Source: Neobacillus bataviensis (lineage in GTDB: Bacteria; Bacillota; Bacilli; Bacillales_B; DSM-18226). Taken from it: a DNA stretch of 64,000 nt. The stretch lies in the NCBI RefSeq assembly GCF_019969725.1, contig NZ_JAHXYW010000008.1, positions 194,613-258,612 on the forward strand. The letters are read 5' to 3'. The notes beneath the pieces are model-generated. The model worked only from the letters and a program-made list of their open reading frames with translations, ran no database searches and had not been told where the DNA came from. The position numbers and the translations under genes were made by a program. Within the stretch, counting starts at the first letter, position 1. Each line of letters opens with the position of its first letter. Below are positions 56,870-64,000 of this stretch, one piece after another.

Positions 56870-57210
56870 GCCATTCACCTCCTCCCAAAGAAATTATCAA
56901 GATTCGTAAATAAGATTACTTATCTACATTTCTAAACAATTTTTCTAATTTCTATACGTCATAGCAAGGTTTTCTTACTAAAGTTATACAAATTTGCCAC
57001 TTTTATGGCTTAAATCTATTTTTTTAATAAAAAACCTTGTGAAATAAAGGTTTCAAGCACTATAACGTAATTCTGTTAAAAGATTATCATAATCAAAACC
57101 GCATAGCAAGAACATTTCATGAAATTATGGTAATCTTTTCTTTGGTTCTACAAAATTCCACTTTGCTGGGTTAATATTCCATATTTTTTAGCGAAAAATA
57201 GATCCTATGG

Positions 57211-57297
57211 TAAACTTAGATGTTGATTTGCGCTTCAGGCGCTTCGCTTTCCGCAGGCGGTCCGAGGAGCCTTCGCGCCTTCCGCTCCAATCAACAA
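57211..57297. repeat. GC-rich dispersed intergenic repeat, long copy
   Basis: Ends TGTTGATTTGCGC and CCGCTCCAATCAACA are near-inverted. The core (57235-57282) is GC-rich with self-complementary GGCGC/GCGCC and CCGCAGGCGG. The type is common in Bacillus intergenic DNA. A remnant of the same element lies at 31263-31297. It lies between hbs and spoIVA; the rest of 56880-57326 is AT-rich and shows no gene. Confidence 0.8.
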
Positions 57298-57326
57298 TGT
57301 TAACAAATTAACTTTTGACTTTAACA

Positions 57327-57353
57327 CAAAAAAAAGACTCCAGGTTGGGAGTC
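57327..57353 (-). terminator. Terminator of spoIVA
   Basis: Minus-strand GACTCC (57348-57353) pairs with GGAGTC (57336-57341), followed by T8. Confidence 0.88.
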
Positions 57354-57359
57354 CATAGC

Positions 57360-58838
57360 TTAAAGGATGATGGCAATTAGACCGCCAGAACCTTCGTTTA
57401 TAATTCTTTCTAGTGTTTCTTTTAGTTTATATCTGGCGTTCTCTGGCATTAAGGAAAGTTTTGCGTGGATGCCTTCACGGACAATGGAGCTTAGGCTGCG
57501 CCCAAATATATCTGAATTCCAAATTGACAGCGGGTCATCCTCAAAGTCCTGCATTAAGTAACGGACAAGCTCCTCACTTTGCTTCTCTGTGCCAATGATT
57601 GGGGCAAACTCAGACTCAACATCGACTTTTATCATATGAATCGAAGGTGCTACAGCCTTTAATCTCACTCCAAAGCGGGCACCCTGGCGAATAATTTCAG
57701 GCTCCTCAAGGCTCATATCCGAAAGTGTAGGAGAGGCAATGCCGTACCCAGTCTGCTTCACCATCTTTAAGGCGTCAGAAATGTGATCGTACTCTCCTTT
57801 TGCATGGGCGAAATCCTGCATAAGCTCCAGGAGGTGATCCTTACCTCTAATTTCAACTCCGACGATTTCTTTTAATATATCATCATATAATTCATCAGGT
57901 GCGATTAAATCGATTTCAGCAATACCTGAACCCATTTCAACTCCGGCGAGCCCAGCTCTTTCAATATATTCAAAGTCACTGAATTGCTGTACCACCCGGT
58001 CCACATCTCTTAATCTCTTGATATCTTTTACCGTTTCTTTAACTGCTTCTTGATAGCTTTCACGAAGCCAATGATTTTCCCTTAACACCATGACCCAGCT
58101 TGGAAGATTTACATTCACCTCTAGGACAGGGAATTCATAGAGTGCTTCGCGAAGGACATTGAGAACATCACTTTCGCGCATGCTTTCCACACTCATTGCG
58201 ATGACAGGAATATCATATTTTTCAGCTAAACTGGATCTTAACGTTTCTGTACTTGGATGGTAAGGCTGCGCACTGTTTACCACCATAATAAATGGTTTTC
58301 CTACTTCCTTCAGCTCTTCGATGACTCTTTCCTCTGCCTCTATATAATTGCTTCTAGGGATTTCGCCAATAGATCCATCCGTTGTAACGACAACCCCAAT
58401 GGTGGAATGCTCTTGGATTACTTTTCTTGTACCAATTTCTGCTGCTTCATGGAATGGAATTGGCTCCTCGTACCATGGAGTATTAATCATCCTTGGTCCA
58501 TTTTCATCTTCATAGCCTTTTGCACCTGGAACCGTATAGCCAACACAGTCCACAAGCCTAATATTCACATTTAAGCCCTCATCAACATGAACAGTAGCCG
58601 CCTGATTCGGTACAAATTTCGGTTCTGTTGTCATAATGGTTTTCCCGGCAGCACTTTGTGGAAGCTCATCGAGTGCCCTGGATCTTTCTGCTTCACTGCT
58701 TATATTCGGTAAAACAACAAGCTCCATAAATTTTTTAATAAACGTAGATTTTCCTGTTCGTACTGCTCCTACTACTCCTAAATAAATATCGCCGCCTGTT
58801 CTTTCGGCGATATCTTTAAATAAGTCGACCTTTTCCAA
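57360..58838 (-). CDS. spoIVA: Stage IV sporulation protein A, spore-coat basement ATPase
   Basis: A 492-residue ATPase that polymerises on the forespore surface, anchored by SpoVM, and supports coat and cortex. Walker A GAVRTGKSTFIKKFMEL (near 24-40), Walker B-like RLVDCVGYTVPGAKGYEDE, and C-terminal IHAKLSLMPENARYKLKETL with final GSGGLIAIIL. TTG start at 58838 behind GGGAGGGG. Length matches B. subtilis (492). Confidence 0.98.
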   Translation of the reverse strand: MEKVDLFKDIAERTGGDIYLGVVGAVRTGKSTFIKKFMELVVLPNISSEAERSRALDELPQSAAGKTIMTTEPKFVPNQAATVHVDEGLNVNIRLVDCVGYTVPGAKGYEDENGPRMINTPWYEEPIPFHEAAEIGTRKVIQEHSTIGVVVTTDGSIGEIPRSNYIEAEERVIEELKEVGKPFIMVVNSAQPYHPSTETLRSSLAEKYDIPVIAMSVESMRESDVLNVLREALYEFPVLEVNVNLPSWVMVLRENHWLRESYQEAVKETVKDIKRLRDVDRVVQQFSDFEYIERAGLAGVEMGSGIAEIDLIAPDELYDDILKEIVGVEIRGKDHLLELMQDFAHAKGEYDHISDALKMVKQTGYGIASPTLSDMSLEEPEIIRQGARFGVRLKAVAPSIHMIKVDVESEFAPIIGTEKQSEELVRYLMQDFEDDPLSIWNSDIFGRSLSSIVREGIHAKLSLMPENARYKLKETLERIINEGSGGLIAIIL

Positions 58839-58900
58839 GTGATCCCCTCCCGATCATTGAGTAAAGTGGGATAATTTCATCCATTTAGGTATTTTTGGAC

Positions 58901-58929
58901 AGTATATGTTTATGATGTTGTCCTATCTT
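58901..58929 (-). promoter_or_regulatory. Possible SigE promoter of spoIVA
   Basis: On the minus strand CATATACT (58901-58908) resembles the SigE -10 CATACA-T. AAGATAG lies 14 nt upstream (58923-58929), the expected spacing but a weak -35 match. spoIVA is SigE-dependent in B. subtilis. The rest of 58839-59076 is AT-rich with no gene seen. Confidence 0.35.
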
Positions 58930-59076
58930 GTTATGACTCTTTTTTAAAAATTTTTCCCCCTTCTTAAAATTTCCACGATTTAATTAACTATCTGTAGTGT
59001 CTGAACGTTTGAATTTATGGAGGGTTTCTATCTATAGTCACGGATATAGGCTAAATGCCATATCTAATTTATTAAG

Positions 59077-59121
59077 CAAAAAAACCCTTCTCCTAAAATA
59101 TATTTCATAGGAAAAGGGTTA
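59077..59121 (-). terminator. Terminator downstream of yphF
   Basis: AACCCTTTTCCTA pairs with TAGGAGAAGGGTT (one mismatch) around a 12-nt loop, then T7 on the minus strand. Confidence 0.85.
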
Positions 59122-59136
59122 TGACAATTTTTAAAA

Positions 59137-59169
59137 GCGGAAGCGCCTTGCCCAGCCGCTGGAGCTAGA
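59137..59169. repeat. Short REP-like repeat
   Basis: AGCGGAAGCGCCTTGCCCAG continues to CCGCTGGAGCT. AGCGG and CCGCT are complementary, giving a small GC-rich hairpin. GCGCCTTG-CAGCC and GCTGGAGC recur at 63769-63819. It lies in the yphF 3' region, just beyond the stop. Confidence 0.7.
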
Positions 59170-59174
59170 TAATT

Positions 59175-59885
59175 TTATTTTTCCAGGAATACAGGCTCCT
59201 TCGTTTTTTCATCCACGGTATATGGCAAGGAATAGGCAGGAACAAACATCGAATCATTTACCAAGATCGAGCGGATATCCTCTCCTGGTTTAAGCTGCGT
59301 ATCTGTCTTTTGAAGGGCCCGAAAAAGGTCAGGCCGGTAATCCACAAATACTTCGGCATTGCCGGTTATGACAAAGGAAAGATTTTGATTTGTAAAAGGA
59401 CTAACAGCATAAGGTGCCTTCTCATACCCTAGCTTTTTGTAATCCAAAGAAAACACATTTTTAGCAATTTGTTCTTTATAGGGAGGGTAGCCCTTTGCTT
59501 TAATTCTTAAATTAATATCACGGATTGTTTCTGTAATCCGTAAATCCAATAACTTAACAGTTGGATTGGTTTCTACATCCACAAGAACGTATTGGAAAAT
59601 ACCGCCGTTTTCATAAGCATTTCCCGGAGGCTCCGACAGATATTTTGGTGTGATTTTTTTGAAATCAATTGGATATTTCTGATAAATGGGAGTTTCAGCT
59701 TCCTTTGTTTTGATTGGAAGGATACCGCCATTATCCTTTTTAAAATCATCTACAGCTGTTTGAACCGCTTGGATTTGATCTTTATATGGGATTTGATTTT
59801 TTGCTAACTCTTCTTTCGGATACATACAACCAGATAATAAAAAAACAATAAGGACAAAAAATAATCCATGGACTTTCCATTTCAT
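59175..59885 (-). CDS. yphF: YphF, lipoprotein
   Basis: A 236-residue secreted protein with a lipoprotein signal (GLFFVLIVFLLSGCMYPKEE; lipobox LSGC near residue 20). The mature part has KNQIPYKDQIQAVQTAVDDF and repeated charged/aromatic strands. Function unknown. ATG 59885 follows AAGGTGATTGTC; a GTG at 59894 lies inside that site. In the spoIVA-yphF-yphE-gpsA order of B. subtilis. Confidence 0.9.
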   Translation of the reverse strand: MKWKVHGLFFVLIVFLLSGCMYPKEELAKNQIPYKDQIQAVQTAVDDFKKDNGGILPIKTKEAETPIYQKYPIDFKKITPKYLSEPPGNAYENGGIFQYVLVDVETNPTVKLLDLRITETIRDINLRIKAKGYPPYKEQIAKNVFSLDYKKLGYEKAPYAVSPFTNQNLSFVITGNAEVFVDYRPDLFRALQKTDTQLKPGEDIRSILVNDSMFVPAYSLPYTVDEKTKEPVFLEK

Positions 59886-59917
59886 GACAATCACCTTTAT
59901 ACTATGTATTTGATCAA

Positions 59918-60103
59918 TTATGTGAAGAAAACAATAAGAAGCGTAAGTCCAGCAATAATCATAAATATATACGCCAGAATGGCTGACAAGAGCCGAAATA
60001 TGCCCTTAAGCTTATATCTGCTGAAATATATGGTGATTATCGCAAGGAACATCAGAGCCATGCCAGCAATTGAAATCCACATTTTTAACATTCCTGGTGA
60101 CAA
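59918..60103 (-). CDS. yphE: YphE, DUF2768 small membrane protein
   Basis: A 61-residue protein with two membrane helices: MLKMWISIAGMALMFLAII and a second ILAYIFMIIAGLTLLIVFF, separated by the basic loop SRYKLKG. TTG start at 60103 fits GGGGG at proper distance and the length of B. subtilis YphE (about 67). The longer frame to 60157 lacks a ribosome site. Function unknown. Confidence 0.85.
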   Translation of the reverse strand: MSPGMLKMWISIAGMALMFLAIITIYFSRYKLKGIFRLLSAILAYIFMIIAGLTLLIVFFT

Positions 60104-60164
60104 ACATAATTCCCCCTTTTTTTCGAAAGTTATTATACCATAGCTTGGCCAATACATGAAAAAT

Positions 60165-60205
60165 AAAAAAACTGAAGTAAAGAGGGGCGATTTCTTTACT
60201 TCAGT
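60165..60205 (-). terminator. Terminator downstream of gpsA
   Basis: A 13-bp perfect stem ACTGAAGTAAAGA (60193-60205) / TCTTTACTTCAGT (60171-60183), then T6. It lies about 120 nt past gpsA; the gap between holds no convincing gene. Confidence 0.9.
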
Positions 60206-60327
60206 CTACTGGACTAAATAACCCATACTCCAGGCGTCATACTACCAAGTTACTTCGTTGCATTGTATGCAAAGAAAGTAAAAAGCGTATCATCTAAAGC
60301 CTATTTTCTTTTTGAAAAAGCACATTT

Positions 60328-61383
60328 TTAGTTTTCAAAGGTTCTTTCATCTAAAACATTAACTAAATCTTCCATTTCATGAGTTCTTCCACGTGCCATT
60401 AATACATCAACTGCATCTTTTGCCTCTTTCCCATTAAAAAGAACATCATAAAGGGCAGATGTAATTGGCATTTTGACCTCATATTTTTGGGCCAGCTGAT
60501 AGGCTGCTTTGGTTGTCCTGACCCCTTCCACGACCATTCCCATATTGTCAAGTACCTCATCCAGCGTTTTTCCTTTACCTAACAAATTTCCGGCTCTCCA
60601 GTTTCTCGAATGAACACTTGTACAGGTAACAATTAAATCGCCGATTCCGGCTAATCCGGAAAAAGTGAGGGGATTTGCCCCCATTTTTGTACCTAGTCGT
60701 GCAATTTCAGCTAATCCTCTTGTCATGAGAGCAGCTTTGGCATTGTCCCCATATCCAAGTCCATCGGTAATACCTGCAGCAAGGGCAATGATATTCTTTA
60801 GGGCACCGCCAATTTCAACGCCAATAACGTCAGAATTCGTATAAACACGGAAATTGTGATTTATAAAAAGATCCTGAATTTTTTCTGCGGCAGCCATATT
60901 TTCCGAAGCAACTGTAACAGTTGTAGGATGGCGCAGGCTTACTTCTTCTGCATGACTTGGCCCCGAAAGAACTACAACGTCGTTTAATAGCTCACCAGGC
61001 ATTTCTTCTTTAATCATTTCAGTAATGCGCAATAAAGAATCAGGTTCAATTCCTTTGCTGACATGCGCAATCGTTATAGGTTCTCGTAAAACAGCACGGA
61101 TTTTTCCTAGGACCTCTCGAATAGCTTTAGTTGGAACCGCCAAAATGACAGTTTCTATCCCAATCAGCACATCATTCAAAGAACCATATCCAACAATTCG
61201 TTCAGGCAAGTCAACTCCAGGCAAATACTTTTTATTTGTATGATTTTCATTTATTTCCTTTACCTGATCATCATTATGGCTCCAAAGACGGACTTCATGA
61301 GAATTGTCAGCTAATACCATTGCAAGTGCTGTTCCCCAGCTCCCTGCCCCTAACACAGCTACAGCTTCTTTTTTTTCTTGCAT
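60328..61383 (-). CDS. gpsA: NAD(P)H-dependent glycerol-3-phosphate dehydrogenase
   Basis: A 351-residue enzyme supplying sn-glycerol-3-phosphate for phospholipids. Motifs: [65 protein letters not shown], the catalytic Lys in [20 protein letters not shown], and [14 protein letters not shown]. Start at 61383 or 61389 (both ATG behind GAGGTGG). Confidence 0.96.
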   Translation of the reverse strand: MQEKKEAVAVLGAGSWGTALAMVLADNSHEVRLWSHNDDQVKEINENHTNKKYLPGVDLPERIVGYGSLNDVLIGIETVILAVPTKAIREVLGKIRAVLREPITIAHVSKGIEPDSLLRITEMIKEEMPGELLNDVVVLSGPSHAEEVSLRHPTTVTVASENMAAAEKIQDLFINHNFRVYTNSDVIGVEIGGALKNIIALAAGITDGLGYGDNAKAALMTRGLAEIARLGTKMGANPLTFSGLAGIGDLIVTCTSVHSRNWRAGNLLGKGKTLDEVLDNMGMVVEGVRTTKAAYQLAQKYEVKMPITSALYDVLFNGKEAKDAVDVLMARGRTHEMEDLVNVLDERTFEN

Positions 61384-61404
61384 GGCCATCACACCACCTC
61401 ATCA

Positions 61405-62715
61405 TTATTTTCTTTCTCTTGCATAAATTTTGATAGGTGTTCCCTCAAACCCAAAAGCATCTCTTATCCTATTTTCTAAAAAGCGCTCATAAGAAAAATG
61501 CAGTAATTCAGGTTCATTCACAAATACAACAAAGGTTGGAGGTTTTACGGCTACTTGGGTAGTATAATAAATTTTCAACCGTTTACCCTTATCAGTTGGA
61601 GTAGGATTCATAGCAACCGCATCCATAATAATGTCATTTAATACACTCGTTTCAACCCTCATTGAATGGTTTTCACTCGCAGTATTAATCATCGGAAGAA
61701 GAGTATGGATTCGTTTTTTCGTTTTTGCCGATAAATACACAATCGGAGCATAGCTAAGGAATAAGAAATGATCCCTAATTTTTTGCTCAAGCTCGTTCAT
61801 GGTCTTCTCATCTTTTTCAATAGCATCCCACTTATTTACGACAATGACAACTGCTCGTCCTGCCTCATGGGCATAACCGGCAATTTTCTTATCCTGTTCA
61901 ATAATTCCTTCCTCGGCATTAATGACAACAAGAACAACATCCGATCTTTCTATTGCTCTGAGTGCACGAAGTACACTATATTTTTCGGTACTTTCATACA
62001 CTTTTCCTTTTTTTCGAATACCTGCAGTATCTATTATGACATATTTTTGACCATTGTACGTATATGGAGAATCGACGGCATCACGTGTAGTCCCGGCAAT
62101 ATTGCTGACGATAACCCGTTCTTCACCAAGAATAGCATTTACTAAAGAAGATTTCCCAACGTTCGGTCGGCCAATTAAGGAAAACTTAATGGTTTCTTCA
62201 TCGTAATCCATTTGCTTATCTTTAGGAAAGTGTTTTGCTGCCTCATCCAATAGATCCCCGAGTCCTAAGCCATGAGAACCAGAAACCGGAATAGGTTCAC
62301 CAAAACCAAGCGCATAGAAATCATAAATCTGCTCACGCATCTCTGGATTATCAATTTTATTAACTCCTAAAACAATCGGTTTTTTTGATTTGTATAAAAT
62401 TTTTGCAACCTCTTCATCAGCAGCAGTTACTCCTTCTCTTCCATTGGTTAAGAAGATAATTACATCAGCTTCATCGATTGCTACCTCTGCCTGTTGGCGA
62501 ATTTGCTCTAAAAACGGTTCATCGCCAATATCAATACCTCCAGTATCGATTACATTAAATTCATGTGTCAGCCATTCTCCAGAACTATAAATTCGATCTC
62601 GGGTTACTCCGGGAATATCCTCAACAATGGAAACTCGTTCCCCGACTATTCGATTAAAAATTGTAGACTTTCCAACGTTGGGCCGTCCAACAATGGCAAT
62701 AACAGGTTTCACCAT
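61405..62715 (-). CDS. der: Ribosome assembly GTPase Der (EngA)
   Basis: A 436-residue protein with two tandem GTPase domains: [28 protein letters not shown] and [28 protein letters not shown] (second P-loop near 182). A C-terminal KH-like domain (about 352-436) follows. Acts in 50S subunit maturation. ATG 62715 gives the same length as B. subtilis Der; the frame open to 62727 adds four codons. Confidence 0.97.
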   Translation of the reverse strand: MVKPVIAIVGRPNVGKSTIFNRIVGERVSIVEDIPGVTRDRIYSSGEWLTHEFNVIDTGGIDIGDEPFLEQIRQQAEVAIDEADVIIFLTNGREGVTAADEEVAKILYKSKKPIVLGVNKIDNPEMREQIYDFYALGFGEPIPVSGSHGLGLGDLLDEAAKHFPKDKQMDYDEETIKFSLIGRPNVGKSSLVNAILGEERVIVSNIAGTTRDAVDSPYTYNGQKYVIIDTAGIRKKGKVYESTEKYSVLRALRAIERSDVVLVVINAEEGIIEQDKKIAGYAHEAGRAVVIVVNKWDAIEKDEKTMNELEQKIRDHFLFLSYAPIVYLSAKTKKRIHTLLPMINTASENHSMRVETSVLNDIIMDAVAMNPTPTDKGKRLKIYYTTQVAVKPPTFVVFVNEPELLHFSYERFLENRIRDAFGFEGTPIKIYARERK

Positions 62716-62799
62716 TATGATCGCCATCCTTTCTATCCTTATATTAAAAATCTAAATTGTTCATTTATCCTAATAACAAATGAATTGACTAATACGAAG

Positions 62800-62829
62800 A
62801 AATAAACCCTTCTTTGTTTAGAAGGGTCT
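62800..62829 (-). terminator. Weak terminator downstream of yphA
   Basis: Minus-strand ACCCTTC (62821-62827) pairs with GAAGGGT (62806-62812), followed by TTATTT. The T tract is short. Confidence 0.6.
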
Positions 62830-62892
62830 AACTTCAATAGTTTAGCAAATGTTAAAGGTTTCCCGCAATGATAAGCTTAACAAGTTTCAATT

Positions 62893-63501
62893 TCATGATG
62901 ATTTTTGTTTTGCTTTTTCAAAAAAATGAAAATGATTTTGGAAAAACGTTCCAGAATTTTCAAGAATACTCCAGACAGACAGTAATGCAGCAATTAAAGA
63001 ACATGCATCTAAATAAGCAAATGCACCGATGGGATAAGGAAAATCGTATTTACTTAAAATAAATGCATATAAAAATTCTCCCTGCATTGTGCCGCAGATG
63101 ACTATTAATAACCTTCCTTTTAAGTTTTTCTGCAAAAGGATGGCTAAATAGCCAATCACTATCCCCATCATCCATTCTTTTTTGAAAATAATCCAAACAG
63201 GATCAAAAATCTCAAATAAATGGAAGGTCACATAGGCAATTGAAACAATTAAAGCTCCTACAAACAGGTAGAATAGTGCACCAAGTTTTTCTTGTCCTAA
63301 AAATAAATAGGAGAAAATTAATAATAATAAACCACTACTATAGATTTCCATGCTGCCAATGAAGAAATGATAATTTGAAAAGATAATAATTATAAGAACA
63401 ATTGCGGAAAGTTTTAAACGATAGGGATTTTGCTTTTCCATTATAAAGGTTAAATAAACCCAAAACGTCCAATAAATCCAATAAAACATTGTCCCTTCCA
63501 C
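62893..63501 (-). CDS. yphA: YphA, integral membrane protein
   Basis: A 202-residue protein with six predicted membrane helices (for example VYLTFIMEKQ near the start, LLLLIFSYLFLG, GALIVSIAYVTFHLFEIF, MMGIVIGYLAIL). Length and topology match B. subtilis YphA. Function unknown. A GTG at 63501 is chosen: AGGAGG lies 8 nt upstream. Confidence 0.82.
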   Translation of the reverse strand: MEGTMFYWIYWTFWVYLTFIMEKQNPYRLKLSAIVLIIIIFSNYHFFIGSMEIYSSGLLLLIFSYLFLGQEKLGALFYLFVGALIVSIAYVTFHLFEIFDPVWIIFKKEWMMGIVIGYLAILLQKNLKGRLLIVICGTMQGEFLYAFILSKYDFPYPIGAFAYLDACSLIAALLSVWSILENSGTFFQNHFHFFEKAKQKSS

Positions 63502-63609
63502 TACACACACCTCCTATTATTTTCATTATTGGTAATCCTTATGTACTTTCATACTTGTTCGCATAATATTTTCGTTCGTGATTCATCTTAAAAAGAGGAG
63601 GTGTGGATA

Positions 63610-63750
63610 TTGGGAAAAGACCGCCAAGAAAAAAAGCTTAAGGCAAGCAGAAGGGTTGAATCAGATCGTGATCAGGCTTTACACTACCCTGGTGCAACAA
63701 AATTATCAAGCCCTGAGGAAGCACGGGGTTTGAATGATGGTAAAAGATAA
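63610..63750 (+). CDS. ypzI: YpzI-family small protein
   Basis: A 46-residue, charged, soluble protein: MGKDRQEKKLKASRRVESDR, then DQALHYPGATKLSSPEEARG and LNDGKR. The DRDQ.LHYPGAT block is the family hallmark. TTG start, with GAGGAGGTG 6-9 nt upstream. Function unknown, typical of sporulating Bacilli. Divergent from yphA. Confidence 0.85.
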   Translation: MGKDRQEKKLKASRRVESDRDQALHYPGATKLSSPEEARGLNDGKR

Positions 63751-63764
63751 ATAAGAATAGCGTA

Positions 63765-63826
63765 AGCGCCTTGGTCAGCCCCGACAAGAAACCTTGAGGG
63801 GCTGGGCGCTGGAGCAGGACAATTCG
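63765..63826. repeat. REP-like GC-rich hairpin repeat
   Basis: AAGCGCCTTGGTCAGCCCC and, after 15 nt, GGGGCTGGGCGCTGGAGC. CAGCCCC/GGGGCTG and GCGCC/GGCGC form a long imperfect hairpin. Related to the short copy at 59137-59169. It may also terminate ypzI. Confidence 0.75.
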
Positions 63827-63875
63827 CAAAGTCGAAATTTATACATTCTTATTCAACAAAAAAGCTCTCGCGGTT

Positions 63876-64000
63876 TGAACTGACCCAATAAAGTTAGACA
63901 AAAAGTTTAGGCTGCTTTCAAGACCTGAGTCCGGTATTCGACTGGACTTAGGTCTTTTAATTTTGCCTTCATTCGTTTGTGATTGTAATAATAAATATAT
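63876..64000 (-). mobile_element. End of an IS3-family insertion sequence, cut by window edge
   Basis: TGAACTGACCCAATAAAGTT at 63876 fits an IS3/IS150-type terminal repeat, 31 bp from the transposase stop. The transposase frame occupies the rest. The other end and any target duplication lie outside the window. Confidence 0.8.
63907..64000 (-). CDS. IS3-family transposase OrfB, C-terminal fragment
   Basis: About 30 C-terminal residues: [20 protein letters not shown] then QVLKAA and stop. YN..R....L..LSPVEYR is the standard end of IS3-group DDE integrases. The catalytic residues are outside the window, so intactness is unknown. Confidence 0.88.
   Translation of the reverse strand, partial: YIYYYNHKRMKAKLKDLSPVEYRTQVLKAA

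Noticed and set aside
60206..60327. Possible short peptide ending DTLFTFFAYNATK
   Set aside because: No start codon with a ribosome site between the preceding stop and the sequence; treated as untranslated DNA downstream of gpsA.

Overview
The window is chromosomal DNA from an endospore-forming member of the Bacillaceae, close to Bacillus or Neobacillus. This rests on spore genes (cotD, yppG, sspM, spoIVA, ypjB), low-GC codon use, GGAGG ribosome sites, TTG/GTG starts, a B-type RNase P RNA, and gene order that closely follows the Bacillus subtilis yph-qcr-ypj-ypr segment. Most genes lie on the minus strand.

Left end (1-4.1 kb): an accessory nitric-oxide block. A truncated quinol-type nitric oxide reductase gene (norB, minus) diverges from a plus-strand operon. 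That operon encodes a Crp/Fnr-type regulator, two DUF2249 proteins, a polytopic haem-copper-oxidase-subunit-I-like membrane protein and a MIP18/PaaD-like (DUF59) protein. The shared promoter region carries palindromes.

4.1-23 kb: DNA maintenance, division and spore genes. These are ypvA helicase, ypsC RNA methyltransferase, rnpB, gpsB, ypsA, cotD and mrfB-mrfA (yprB-yprA). A second Crp/Fnr paralogue, an Hsp20 protein, yppG/F/E, sspM, yppC, recU-ponA, ypoC-nth and dnaD follow.

23-36.9 kb: aspB, ypmB, ypmA, a degenerate ComEC-type beta-lactamase-fold protein, dinG, panBCD with a structured terminator-containing leader, birA, cca, the bacillithiol genes bshA/bshB1, mgsA, dapB and ypjD.

37-45.8 kb: ypjC, a YugP-like zinc protease, ypjB, ypjA, the menaquinol:cytochrome c reductase operon qcrABC, ypiF, ypiB, ypiA and an unrecognised amidohydrolase-like gene.

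46-56.9 kb: the aromatic supraoperon (aroF-aroB-aroH-hisC-tyrA-aroE), but without trpEDCFBA and without cheR. Upstream are ndk, hepT-menH-hepS, mtrB-folE and hbs. The enzymes link chorismate, menaquinone and tetrahydrofolate synthesis, which in turn feeds the qcr respiratory branch and the quinol-dependent NO reductase.

57-64 kb: spoIVA, yphF, yphE, gpsA, der, yphA, ypzI, then a dispersed GC-rich repeat and the end of an IS3-family element cut by the window edge.

Most of the window is ordinary core genome. The parts that deserve attention are the nitric-oxide block, the panB leader, a repeat pair that records a 52-bp deletion, missing syntenic genes (trp, asnS, cheR), two enzyme-fold proteins that appear to have lost catalytic residues, and a 31-residue membrane peptide. 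All functions are inferred from reading the sequence; no database search was run.
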